From NCBI GenBank assembly GCA_032717465.1, contig CM064657.1:26511966-26575965 (forward strand): a DNA stretch of 64,000 nt, read 5' to 3'. How positions within the stretch are numbered: position 1 is the first letter of the stretch; the number at the start of each line of letters is the position of its first letter. This DNA is from Coenobita brevimanus (Eukaryota > Arthropoda > Malacostraca > Decapoda > Coenobitidae). A program made the translations under genes and the position numbers. The notes under the pieces are model-generated. The model had not been told where the DNA came from. It did no database searches and saw only the letters and a list, made by a program, of their open reading frames with translations. Of this stretch, positions 47,260 to 57,845 are shown piece after piece.

Positions 47260-47660
47260 AGCACATTTCTAGTTCTCTTAACCACCCTTCTTCCTCTACC
47301 ACCTTTCTCTAAATGTCTTCCCCTTGTAACATCACCTCATATCTTACTTTCAAACACTCTGTCTTTCTGTTCAAATGTCCTTATAGTCTCTCTGTTTCTT
47401 TGCTTCCATTCAAACACAATATCTTTTGCTCTTTCACTTACAATACTACCACATACTCCACCTACAAGGTTTCACAGCCATAGGTACCAGTAATAATTAA
47501 ACTGAATAATGGAGTTCTTGCGCCAAATGTCAAAGACCAGCAGTAAATAATAACCGGTGCACAAGCAATAACCCTCAGCTCCTCCTTAACTTCCCTGCCA
47601 ATGGAATCCTTTTCCAAGTCACAAGTCAAGTTCCTGATCACTCTTTTTCCATGCATGTTC
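47260..47660 (-). mobile_element. Possible decayed RTE-type LINE 3' fragment
   Basis: The frame 47462-47656 ends TPLFSLIITGTYGCETL, resembling the YGxExW segment downstream of the catalytic box in RTE-type LINEs. Further pieces with stops continue to about 47260. No tail or boundary can be seen. Confidence 0.35.
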
Positions 47661-47969
47661 TCTCTCCTACCTCACCATCATATACTTTCATACTTACGCT
47701 TGCTCATCCGACCTCTTGTAAAATTACTGACTTCCTTAATGAAATGAGAGTATCGTTAAGTCTTTGTTTTGTTGATTTTGAAAAGGCTTTTGATAGTGTT
47801 TCGAGAGAGACTATGGGGAAGATCATGAGACATTATGGAATACCAGAGGAGTTTGTGAGGGTCATTATGAACATGCATGAGGACACATTTTGTAAAGTGA
47901 TGGTTGATGGTTGTCTGAGTGATTTGTTTGAAGTCAAGTCCGGAGTAATTCAAGGTGGTGTTCTATCGC

Positions 47970-48661
47970 GTAGCAGAGAGGAAAAGTTTGAATGTAATGG
48001 AGATGAGATGTCTGAGGAGTATGTGTGGAGTGACGCGTATGGATCGGGTGCGAAATGATGAAGTGCGAAGGAGAACTGGAGTTGTTCGGGAGATGGCTGG
48101 TAGAGTTGAGCAGAGGGTGTTGCAATGGTTTGGGCATATGGAGAGAATGGTTAATGAGCGATTGGTGAAAAAGATAACTAGATCTGATGTGAGAGGTGTA
48201 AGGCTGAGAGGAAGACCACGAATAAGATGGATGGACAGTGTGAAGAGAGCGCTGGATGCGAGAGGGATGTCTGTTGAGCAAGGAAGAGTGGCTGTGCGTG
48301 ACAGAAATAAATGGAGAGAAATTGTGAATGAATAAGTGATGACGCAGCCCTGAGGGGATATTCTCCCGCATTTGGTCTGATCAGCTAGTCAGGTCAGGTG
48401 CGGGTAAGGGGATGGGTCTGTTATGATGTGGCAGGGGTAAACCAGTTCTGCTGTCGGGCCCTGCTGCGGATGTCACTGATTGCATTGCCCAGTTGACCCT
48501 TGTGCGGTGTGGTGCGGTGAGGATCTGTCCGTTCTCCCCTTTGGGGCTAAGATGCGAATGAATGTGTTTGAATGGATGAGTAAATGGAGAGTGAGTCGTC
48601 CTGTCTCGGCTACCTCCCTTTCCTTGGGGGAAGCAGCCTAGGTATATAGATAGATAGATAG
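47970..48661 (+). mobile_element. RTE-4 LINE 3' segment nested in RTE-3
   Basis: Begins GTAGCAGAGAGGAAAAGTTT. Its coding end reads NVMEMRCLRSMCGVTRMDRV, then RVLQWFGHMERMVNERLVKK and WREIVNE, with its stop at 48333-48335. The 3' UTR of about 310 bp is much longer than in RTE-2 or RTE-3 and ends in TCCTTGGGGGAAGCAGCCTA and a TAGA tail. A nearly identical piece with the same 5' limit lies at 53240-53933. Confidence 0.85.
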
Positions 48662-48662
48662 A

Positions 48663-49529
48663 TTGGTCATTGATTACATTATGAAACGCACTGGAACAGA
48701 AACCGGTGCAGGTATACTTTGGGGAGAGAACAGGAAACTTTTGGATTTAGATTATGCAGATGATATAGTTTTGATTTGTGATGGGCCAGAAGAGATGCAG
48801 AGAGTGTTGGACTGTTTGGTGAGTGAAGGTCGCAAGGTGGGTTTGGTTATTAATTGTGGAAAAACTGAAATAATCATTATGAATATGGAAAATGCGCAGG
48901 AATGTGTAATTGGAGGTATGGTTGTAAAGCAAGTTGATAGGTTTAAATATTTAGGTACTTATTTAGCCAAGGATGGTTCTTTGAACTTTGAATTCGAGGA
49001 AATGTTAAAGAAGGCTAATCAGGCAATAGGAATGCTTAAAAATATTTGGAATAATAACAATTTTTCTGTGCATACAAAAATCAAACTTTATAAGGTAATG
49101 GTTAGGAGTATCTTAATTTATGGACACGAGTCTTGGTACAGCACAGTGACTATGGAAAATAAATTCTTGGTGTTTGAAAACAAAGCACTTAGAAGAATAT
49201 TAGGAGTAAAGTGGTGGGAAAGGATACCAAATAGTAGAATTAAAGAAATAACGGGAGTGCAGCCGGTCGATGAATATGTTAGGTTCTCACGATGGAAGTG
49301 GCTAGGACATGTGTATAGGAGACAGGGAATAGTACGAGGTACACCAGGGTGGGTGGCACTTGGTAGGAGAGGTAGAGAAAGGCCAAAAGAGACGTGGGTG
49401 AGGACAATGAGACGGGAAGCTGGAGATGAGTGTTGGGGAGATCTTGAGGAGTTAGCACAAGATAGGATGTGGTGGTGTGAGTTCATCGAGGCCCTATGCA
49501 TCCCCGAGGGTGCCACAGGAAATGATTGA
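48663..49529 (+). pseudogene. RTE-3 reverse transcriptase C-terminal half, open frame
   Basis: 288 codons without a break. Begins just before the catalytic box (LLDLDYADDIVLICDGPEE, residues about 27-45), then FKYLGTYLAKDGSLNFEFEE, ILIYGHESWYSTVTMENKFL, ALRRILGVKWWERIPNSRIK, WKWLGHVYRRQGIVRGTPGW and FIEALCIPEGATGND. It is open only because RTE-4 separated it from its N-terminal half; it cannot make a full enzyme. The stop is TGA of the first GATT tail units. Confidence 0.85.
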
Positions 49530-49876
49530 TTGATTGATCCTTAAAAAGCTCAATCCCTATTCTGATTTGACAGTTAAAATTATTGCCTCTGCATACTTCA
49601 TAAAGTGTGTCCTGCAATGTGCCAAACTACAAGGAGGGATTCCTGAGTTAACTTTGAATATTAACCCTTTCATACACAGGGGCCCGGTGAAGAATCCAAC
49701 CGCTCACAATCTTTCAACACAGGATTCGTCCAAGAGAAATCCAACAGCTCACACTCTTTTGATTCAGGATTTGTCCAAGTGAAATAAACCGCTCACACTC
49801 TTTTGACGTAGGTTGAGTCCAACCATGTAATTTGCTGTATTTTTTTTTCACAATAATTTGTTGTTTGTTCTTCCTC

Positions 49877-50385
49877 TATCCATCCATCATCCAATCCTAC
49901 ATTGCCCCATGAGGAGCGTAGGAGCCTGGGGCTAAGCAGTTGGTCCTGACATTTAAGATGAGAGTGGCCAGCCTCACTCATCCTGAGTGGCATTACATGA
50001 GCAATCAACCCCAACCACTTCTTGGATATAAACCTTCACCGACTCAATCCGATTGAAGTGCAATAATTACTCACTAAACCACCAGGCGCCAAAATTTGGT
50101 TATATGGTTACCACCCAGCACAGTAAATGGTTTCCTGGTGTACAGGAAACCATTTGGCTTGTCACTCAGTGTAGAGTCACCCACAGGCAGAAGGAAGAGG
50201 AAAGCATGAAGGAAAGAAAGACAGAAGAGGTAGTATAAAGTTACCCACAGGCAGAAGGACAAGAAAAAAATGATGTAAAGGAAGACGGAAGAGGATGGAA
50301 GGAATGGAGAGAGGAGAGGAAAGGGCAGACACCTGACAGCAGCACTACACTGAGTGAGTGGATGATGAGCGCCCCCACCTACCAC
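49877..50385 (-). mobile_element. W SINE, copy 6
   Basis: Full-length minus copy from TATCCATCCATCATCC to the head end CCCCCACCTACCAC. Near the ends TTGTTCTTCCT (left) and TTGATCTTCCT (right, two bases beyond the head) may be a target duplication with one mismatch. Confidence 0.78.
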
Positions 50386-50404
50386 AATTGATCTTCCTAA
50401 TAAA

Positions 50405-50905
50405 TGGAAAAAAATAAATAAATAAATAAAAAATGGAATTAACATATTGTATCAGTCACTTATTTATTCAATGCACATTTACTCAGACATAAAAACATTT
50501 TGGCAATGATTATAGAATATTATAGAGCATTTATCTGCAATCCATTCCATAAAAAATGACACTTCTAACTATACTAGAAAAATTTTTATAGCGTACGAAA
50601 TAACAATAGTCGTTCATCATGCCTGGCCACTCTGAGTGAACCGTTTCCTGTCATTTCATTCTCACCCGCCCAGACCTCATGTTCCCCGCATTCCTCACTC
50701 AGTGATTTGTGCGGCATCGAAAAATGATTACAATCATTTTATTCCCCTGCCCTAATTGTTAACTGTATTGTTATGAAACTGATACATGTTACAAATGAAT
50801 GAATGACCTTCCCAATGGATGAAAAAAAAAATAAATAAAGGATATAAAACACCATACTTTATCATTCAGTAACGTATTCATTTACTCACTGACATATACT
50901 CATAT
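50405..50905 (+). repeat. Left arm of a long inverted repeat
   Basis: Pairs with the complement of 53935-54430, e.g. GGATATAAAACACCATACTT at 50837 against its complement near 53970. AAATGATTACAATCATTTTA, GATACATGTTACAAATGAAT and others also match with scattered differences. J2 and RTE-4 lie in the loop. Confidence 0.78.
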
Positions 50906-50953
50906 ACAGTACTTACACACTGTATATATGTATGAGGGTGTTGTGGTACCGAC

Positions 50954-53238
50954 TTTTTTTTTTTTTTTTTTTTTTTAAATAACAGAACGGAGGAAGGAAA
51001 AACAAATGGAGAAAAAAAATAATCCATACACCAGATTACTGGTGTCCTCTGTTCATAAAATATCTGTAACAGTTAGACTTGAACAGTTGTAGGATGAAAT
51101 TTGGAGGAAAACAACTCTGGGGAAGCGAGTTCCAGAGAGATGCAGTTCGGGGAATGAAAGAATTCTGATAGGCAGAAGTTCTGCAATATGGTTGAGTGAC
51201 ATTCCAGTCATGAGCGCTACCAGATGCCCGTGTAGCACGAGGGAAGGCATGGAGAGGTGGCACCATGGACGCAACTTCGTCTGAGCATTTGCCAAAAAAA
51301 TATCTGTAAAATAATGCAAGGGAGGCAACATTCCTTCTTACTTGCAGGGGAGGTAGTTTATATGTAATGGCAGGGTTGTTAATGATTCTAACAGCTTTAT
51401 TCTGAATTTTGTCTAGTTGTCTTAATGCAACCTCTCCACAACCATTCCACAAGGGTGAGCAATATTCAAGCTGAGAGCGCACATGACTCTTATAAATTAT
51501 AGCTAACTGCTCATCGGCGAAGAAGTTACGGACTCTGTACAATAATCCAAGTTTCTTTGAGGCGGTTTTAGCAAGTGATCTGACATGAGAGGTCCAGCTG
51601 AGGGCACTGTTAAGTGAGACACCAAGAATTTCAATACTTTTGGAGATGGGAACATTAGTAGCACTGAAGGTAATGTACGAATCTGGCAATATCTGTCTAT
51701 TAGTAAACTGTATATATTTAGTTTTACTAGCATTAAAAGAGACAAAGTTGTTTTGTCCCCATTCACTGATTGTAGATAGATCTTGATTTATGGAGATGGC
51801 TGTATTGAGTTGAGAGGTAGAGATATAAGACATTGTAAATGGATGTCTGAGTGTGAATGAACTATGTAGTGTTGAGTCATCTGCATATGAGTGAATGGGA
51901 TTGTGAGTGACAGATAAGAGATCATTAATATGAACCAGAAATAGGGTTGGCGCCAGAACTGATCCCTGCGGCACGCCGGCGTTAACTGAGTGGAAATTCG
52001 AATATACATCATCTACTTTTACTCTTATTTTCCTGTCACTAAGATAAGAAGAAATCAAAGGAACAAAAGACGTTAGTCCATAGCAAGGGAGTTTGGACAG
52101 CAGGGAACGGTGCCATACTCTATCAAAAGCTTTACAGATATCAAGAGCTACTGCATGAGTTTCTCCAAAAAGATCAATTGATTGATGGATGGTATGAGTT
52201 AAGAGATTGAGTATGTCAATGGTGGATCTTTCGTGGCAAAAACCGTATTGTCTATCATTAATTAATTTGTTGGATTCAAGATGTTTAACAATATGCTTAT
52301 TAATTAAAGTTTCAAATACCTTACCAAGAGAAGATGTGATAGCTATTGGTCTGTAATTGGAGGGGTCAGACGAACTTCCTTTCTTCGGAACTGGGTGGAT
52401 ATTGGCTTCTTTCCATGAATTTGGGAATAAAGAAGTACGTATGCATAGTCTGAATAATTTAGCTAGGACAGAGGCAAGTTCAGGGGAACACTTTTTCAAA
52501 ACAATTGGCGGAATTCCATCTGGACCTGGAGCTTTGTTGGTAGGTAAATTGTCTAGGATGGATTTTACAAATCTTGTCTGTATTTTAAGTGGGGCAATTT
52601 CGGGAGAATCAAGTTCCAGTACTGAGACATTCTGGCTGGTATCATCTATGGTAGAGTTTCTTGCAAAGGTACTAGCAAAGATATCTGCTTTCCCACGTGG
52701 GTCATTTGTAATATTGCCATCTGAAGATTTTAGTGGGGGAATGGAAGATGACTTGTTAAAGTTATTATTGAAAGAATTAAGAGTTGACCAGAATATTCTA
52801 TTGTCATTAGGGTTGTTAAGTAGTTTTGATGCTTGCTTTTGAAGAAAGTTTGATTTAGATAGATTTAATACAGCTTTTGCATGATTTCTAGCAATTTTAA
52901 ATTGGGAGAGTGATTCAGGTGTTTTTGATTTTAAGTAAGAGTTATATGCTAATGACTTTTGGGCTGTTGCTCTGGCACAATTGCCATCAAACCATTTTGG
53001 AGAGTTTGATCTTTTAGTGAATTGTTGACTTGGTATGAATAAATCCATACCAGCTAGTATTAAGTCACAAATGTGGGACTGGGTAGAATTGGGATCACTA
53101 GAGAAGAAAGACTGCCATGGAACATCAGCAAGATAATTTCTAAATCCATCCCAGTCTGCCCTGTCAAAGTGCCATTGGGTCACCCTGACAGGTTCGGAAG
53201 GGGGAGGTGTAGGAGGGGGCTGAAACATGGAATATGGG
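50954..53238 (-). mobile_element. J2: Jockey-like LINE, 5'-truncated, recently inserted
   Basis: The poly(A) tail is a T run at 50954-50977, followed by a short 3' UTR and an uninterrupted reverse transcriptase frame. The 5' end falls just after where the endonuclease would stop and abuts the 5' end of RTE-4 at 53240, head to head. Intactness of the frame indicates a younger insertion than the other LINEs here. Confidence 0.85.
51036..53228 (-). CDS. J2 reverse transcriptase, 730-residue intact frame
   Basis: An RNA-directed DNA polymerase of the Jockey/CR1 group that would copy LINE RNA at a nicked target. After a Pro-rich start the sequence runs VTQWHFDRADWDGFRNYLAD, NKAPGPDGIPPIVLKKCSPE, SWKEANIHPVPKKGSSSDPS, NYRPIAITSSLGKVFE, YGFCHERSTIDILNLLTHTI, ALDICKAFDRVWHRSLLSKL, NAGVPQGSVLAPTLFLVHIN and NPIHSYADDSTLHSSF (YADD near residue 430). 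The thumb and C-terminal region contain SWTSHVRSLAKTASKKLGLL and YCSPLWNGCGEVALRQLDKI. It ends YRYFMNRGHQ. The endonuclease is missing, so the start at 53228 is only the first ATG. All polymerase motifs look intact. Confidence 0.9.
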   Translation of the reverse strand: MFQPPPTPPPSEPVRVTQWHFDRADWDGFRNYLADVPWQSFFSSDPNSTQSHICDLILAGMDLFIPSQQFTKRSNSPKWFDGNCARATAQKSLAYNSYLKSKTPESLSQFKIARNHAKAVLNLSKSNFLQKQASKLLNNPNDNRIFWSTLNSFNNNFNKSSSIPPLKSSDGNITNDPRGKADIFASTFARNSTIDDTSQNVSVLELDSPEIAPLKIQTRFVKSILDNLPTNKAPGPDGIPPIVLKKCSPELASVLAKLFRLCIRTSLFPNSWKEANIHPVPKKGSSSDPSNYRPIAITSSLGKVFETLINKHIVKHLESNKLINDRQYGFCHERSTIDILNLLTHTIHQSIDLFGETHAVALDICKAFDRVWHRSLLSKLPCYGLTSFVPLISSYLSDRKIRVKVDDVYSNFHSVNAGVPQGSVLAPTLFLVHINDLLSVTHNPIHSYADDSTLHSSFTLRHPFTMSYISTSQLNTAISINQDLSTISEWGQNNFVSFNASKTKYIQFTNRQILPDSYITFSATNVPISKSIEILGVSLNSALSWTSHVRSLAKTASKKLGLLYRVRNFFADEQLAIIYKSHVRSQLEYCSPLWNGCGEVALRQLDKIQNKAVRIINNPAITYKLPPLQVRRNVASLALFYRYFFGKCSDEVASMVPPLHAFPRATRASGSAHDWNVTQPYCRTSAYQNSFIPRTASLWNSLPQSCFPPNFILQLFKSNCYRYFMNRGHQ

Positions 53239-53239
53239 T

Positions 53240-53933
53240 GTAGCAGAGAGGAAAAGTTTGAATGTAATGGAGATGAGATGTCTGAGGAGTATGTGTGGAG
53301 TGACGCGTATGGATTGAGTGCGAAATGATGAAGTGCGAAGGAGAACTGGAGTTGTTCGGGAGATGGCTGGTAGAGCTGAGCAGAGGGTGTTGCAATGGTT
53401 TGGGCATATGGAGAGAATGGATAATGAGCGATTGGTGAAAAAGATAACTAGATCTGATGTGAGAGGTGTAAGGCTGAGAGGAAGACCACGAATAGGATAG
53501 ATGGACAGTGTGAAGAGAGCGCTGGATGCGAGAGGGATGTCTGTTGAGCAAGGAAGAGTGGCTGTGCGTGACAGAAATAAATGGAGAGAAATTGTGAATG
53601 AATAAGTGATGATGCAGCCCTGAGAGGATATTCTCCCGCATTTGGTCTGATCAGCTAGTCAGGTCAGGTGCGGGTAAAGGGATGGGTCTGTTATGATGTG
53701 GCAGGGGTAAACCAGTTCTGCTGTCGGGCCCTGCTGCGGATGTCACTGATTGCATTGCGCAGTTGACCCTTGTGCGGTGTGATGCGGTGAGGATCTGTCC
53801 GTTCTTCCCTTTGGGGCTAAGATGCGAATGAATGTGTTTGAAAGGATGAGTAAATGGAGAGTGAGTCGTCCTGTCTCGGCTACCTCCCTTTCCTTGGGGG
53901 AAGCAGCCTAGGTATATAGATAGATAGATAGAT
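53240..53933 (+). mobile_element. RTE-4 LINE 3' segment, second copy
   Basis: Same start (GTAGCAGAGAGGAAAAGTTT), coding end, long 3' UTR and TAGA tail as 47970-48661, with only scattered substitutions. One of these turns the Trp codon of GRPRIRWMD into a stop (frame 53318-53500). Confidence 0.85.
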
Positions 53934-53934
53934 A

Positions 53935-54430
53935 TATGTCAGTGAGTAAATGAATACATTACTGAACGATAAAGTATGGTGTTTTATATCCTTTTATTTA
54001 TTTATTTATTTTTTTTCATTCATTAGGAAGATCATTTATTCATTTGTAACATGTATCAGTTTCATAACAATACAGCTAAAAATTAGGGCAGGGGAATGAA
54101 ATGATTGTAACCATTTTTTGATGCCGCACAAATCACTGAGTGAGGAATGTGTGGAGCGTGAGGTCTGGGCAGGCAAGAATGAACTGATAGGAAACAGTTC
54201 ACTCAGAGCGGCGAGGCATGATGAACAACTATTGTTATTCCGTATGCCATAAAAAATGTTCTAGTATAGCTAGAAGTGCCATTTTTTAACGAAATGGATC
54301 ACACATAAATGCTCTACAATATTCAATACTCAGTGCCGAAATGTTTAAATGTCTGTGAGTAAATGAGCACTGAATAGATAAGTGAATAATACAAAATGGT
54401 AATTCCTTTTTTAATTTTTTTTTTCATTCA
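53935..54430 (-). repeat. Right arm of the long inverted repeat, plus a partial direct repeat
   Basis: Complementary to 50405-50905. A further direct copy of part of this arm (TTCATTCATTAGGAAGATCA and the downstream GGCAGGGGAATGAAATGATT) follows at about 54420-54590. Confidence 0.75.
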
Positions 54431-54646
54431 TTAGGAAGATCATTCATTAATTCATAACATAAACCAGTTTCAAAACAATACAGTTAAAGGCAGGGGAATG
54501 AAATGATTGAAATCAGTTTCTGATACTGCACAAATCGCTGAGTGAGGAGTGTGGGGAGCATGGAGTCTGGGCTGGCGAGAGACGGTCACTCAGTACTTGG
54601 AAGTGGTTGGACTCAGGATGCCTTGAAAAAGTGCGAGAGGGTTAAT

Positions 54647-56484
54647 GTGACAACATCAAGGGTCCAAGTCTCAACTGTTATGGGGCTACAAGTACTGATT
54701 ACCTTACGAGTGAATAACTGGTACAAGTGACACCATTTTTGCCCATTAGGTCTTCAGTACTTGTAGGTCTGTAAAAACTGAGAAATGGACTCATGTTGAT
54801 ATAACATTTATAACCAAAAATTATTCCAAGAATCACCTTCTGAAGATTGGCAAACATTTCACAGGACACTGTTTATACTGTGACTTGAAATTAATAAATT
54901 TGTACTTTCTTCTCTCAAAAACTAATAGTGTACTTTGTACTTTTAGCCAAGTAAACCTTCAGTTGATTCCAACGAACATCATAAATTTTTTTTTACCATT
55001 TACTAATTTGCTTTTCATTATCTGCCAATAATGTAATACATAATCAATACACAAACAATTTAACTTAGTTAAAATTCATCACACATTTATTTTTCTTGCA
55101 GCTGAAGCTCTCAAGTTTATACAATAATTAGAAATTCACATTTCATATTCACAAACAATGATTAAAGATCAAAGCAGTTGTCTAATCACCCCTCTTTCCA
55201 GCAGATGTCTTTATTTTCTTTAAAATCCTTGCTATTATAATTATATACTGAATTATACTTCCAAATGACTAAAAATACTTACTTTCTTTAAACAGCCCAT
55301 TTCTCATTTTGCACTCATTTTTATCTTATTCTGATTTCTCAGAAACCTACCTGGGTGAGCTGTTAGATAAATGTATCCAGGCTACTATTAAAGCTGTCCT
55401 CTTCCTCATCCATCTGTATCATTAGCATACTAGTTTCAATTTTTACTTCCCCACACGTTCATTCTGTTCTAACACTGCCCTCAGTCTTCAGACAGACCTG
55501 TTTCAGCATCCTATATACACTTCCATTCCAGAATTTCCTAATACACTTACAGTTTGTCTGACTGCCACCAGATTGTTATCCTAGCTGGGAAGAACTCCTT
55601 TACAGAGAAGAGTCAAAATCCTCGAGAAAATAAAAATACAGTAGACTATCAATTATCACTACATTTCCCACCATATGTCATTATCCATCAAACTAAATGG
55701 CTGAATTTTCCCTGGGAAACCCCCAAATCGAAATGCATGCCATTCATCTCTTCACCCAAACACTATCCTGGCAGCTTTACAGTACTGTACAATGATATTT
55801 TATCGTGAATATTTCAGTATTTAACACCTTCGCCATGAGCTTATCTTCCCACCAGTACTATATCCAAGTAGTAGCATGAGGAGCTAGGAAGCTTTAGACA
55901 ACCCTCTGCTATCTGCATAATAATGCACTGGCTTTTGACATCCTGGGTACATCCTTGTATATTCCTACTGTCTAGAAATGATGTACAGGGTGCATCATTG
56001 TGGTGAAGAGGTTAGGATGTTTCTCTATGTTTGAACAATTATACAGTAAAGGTATAGAGTTTTACAGGGAGTTAGACCCCCCTTAGGGTGAACTACTACA
56101 CCATCCATCAGTATGTCACTATCTGACATCTCCTTGGCCACAATACAATGGAAAATTGAGAGTACTGTTAACAAAGCTTCCTTTAAAATTTTTTTTATTC
56201 ACCATCTCGACCTCTTTTCTCACCACTGGATGGGTTGGAAAGTTACCAGAGCAAAAGCAGCTCTCTCCTCAACTTATCAATGGTTGATACTGTGTGTTTC
56301 TATCACTCTACACTTACCCTGGAGTATGGACTTATTTGGGGTAAGAGTGCCTCAAACTCTTCCTATGCTGTACCAATGCCAAGGATGATTTTTTTTTTTT
56401 CTACTCTGGACCCCATACATCTAGGATCCCAGATGAAAGAGCTCTTTTTTTTCAAAGTGAAAATAAATAAATATAGCTAACCAT
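54647..56484. other. Intronic sequence, nothing recognised
   Basis: AT-rich single-copy-looking sequence. Short frames (55554-55808, 56113-56388) show no family resemblance and no splice-bounded conserved exon. This is one of the least repeat-laden stretches of the window. Confidence 0.5.
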
Positions 56485-57108
56485 GTTTCACACAACCTTC
56501 TTTCCGATCGTTAGTATGGGTTCCGTCAGGGACGCTCCACTGGCGATCTTCTCACCTACCTTTCAGACTCCTGGTCATCCTCCTTTCGGGACTTTGGCAA
56601 AAGCTTTGCCATTGCACTTGACATCTCAAAGGCTTTCGATCGAGTCTGGCATAAATCTTTAATTTCCAAATTGCCCTCCTACGGTTTCTATCCTTCTATC
56701 TGTGCCTTCATCGTTAGCTTCCTTTCTGGTCGTTCTATAGCCGCTGTTGTAGATGGCCATCGTTCTTCTCCTAGATCTATCAACAGTGGTGTTCCTCAGG
56801 GCTCTGTCCTATCACCAACTCTCTTCCTTTTATTCATCAATAATCTTCTAAGCTGTACATCTAACCCTATCCACTCATACGCTGATGACTCCATCCTTCA
56901 CCTTTCCATTCGGTTCCCGCAACGCCCATCTCAGCAGTTACTTCAACAAGCAAGGGATGAGGCTATGGCACACCTAATGTCTGACTTGGCTCGTATCTCT
57001 GACTGGGGTAAAAATAATATGGTTGTTTTTAATGCATCTAAGACTCAGTTCTTACACATATCAACCCGACAAAATCTTCCACAGGTATACCCACTAATGT
57101 TTAATAAT

Positions 57109-57183
57109 GGAGAGCCGCCATTAGGTGACCAAGGCCGACACATGCAAGCATGTTGGAGCCTTTAAAAACGAAAACGAAAACGA
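57109..57183 (+). mobile_element. RTE-1 3' end, ~75-bp insertion in J5
   Basis: GGAGAGCCGCCATTAGGTGA, then CCAAGGCCGACACATGCAAG and CATGTTGGAG match the RTE-1 3' terminus at 15401-15470, followed by a tail of AAAACG units. The J5 copy at 41490-41520 shows the uninterrupted site; about four bases of J5 (ATTC) were lost. Confidence 0.85.
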
Positions 57184-57276
57184 AGCTTAATCCTGCATCA
57201 TCCTTGAACATGCTTGGGGTTTCATTTACTCTGGACTTATCTTGGAAAGATCATATTACATCTCTTGTAAAATCTT

Positions 57277-57845
57277 ATTTAGCCAAGGATGGTTCTTTGA
57301 ACTTTGAATTCGAGGAAAGGTTAAAGAAGGCTAATCAGGCAATGGGAATGCTTAAAAATATTTGGAATAATAACAATTTCTCTGTGCATACAAAAATCAA
57401 ACTTTATAAGGTAATGGTTAGGAGTATCTTAATTTATGGACATGAGTCTTGGTACAGCACAGTGACTATGGAAAATAAATTCTTGGTGTTTGAAAATAAA
57501 GCACTTAGAAGAATATTAGGAGTTAAGTGGTGGGAAAGGATACCAAATAGTAGAATTAGAGAAATAACGGGAGTGCAGCCGATCGATGAGTATGTTAGAT
57601 TCTCACGATGGAAGTGGCTAGGACATGTGTATAGGAGACAGGGAATAGTACGAGGTACACCAGGGTGGGTGGCACCTGGTAGGAGAGGTAGAGGAAGGCC
57701 AAAAGAGACGTGGGTGAGGACAATGAGACGGGAAGCTGGAGATGAGTGTTGGGGAGATCTTGAGGAGTTAGCACAAGATAGGATGTGGTGGTGTGAGTTC
57801 ATCGAGGCCCTATGCATCCCCGAGGGTGCCACAGGAAATGATTGA
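57277..57845 (+). mobile_element. RTE-3 3' fragment in J5 with an 11-bp target duplication
   Basis: Starts TATTTAGCCAAGGATGGTTC and encodes the same C-terminal protein as 48950-49529 in an open frame ending at the GATTGATTG tail. TTGTAAAATCT is present at 57266-57276 and 57846-57856. The J5 frame is continuous across the site (TSLVKS to VKSASKRLG). Confidence 0.92.

Larger units (their letters stand above)
47690..49541 (+). mobile_element. RTE-3 LINE (TTGA tail), interrupted by RTE-4
   Basis: The 5' piece 47690-47969 encodes CFVDFEKAFDSVSRETMGKI, then VMVDGCLSDLFEVKSGVIQG and GVLS. The same protein resumes at 48663 with VIDYIMKRTGTETGAGILWG. RTE-4 at 47970-48661 sits exactly between, with about 15 nt of RTE-3 lost at the junction. 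The element ends in a GATT/TTGA tail at 49523-49541, and the tail supplies the stop codon. Confidence 0.85.
49665..54642. mobile_element. piggyBac-like TTAA element serving as shell for SINE and LINE insertions
   Basis: The left end CCCTTTCATACACAGGGGCC at 49665 follows TTAA (49661-49664). The complement of the right end, CCCTCTCGCACTTTTTCAAG, precedes TTAA at 54643-54646. Subterminal blocks (CTCACACTCTTTTGATTCAG and CTCGCACTTTTTCAAGGCAT, each followed by GTCCAA) also pair. At the left the block occurs about three times in tandem (49690-49815). The interior holds W, a long inverted repeat, J2 and RTE-4. Boundaries rest on termini only. Confidence 0.6.
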
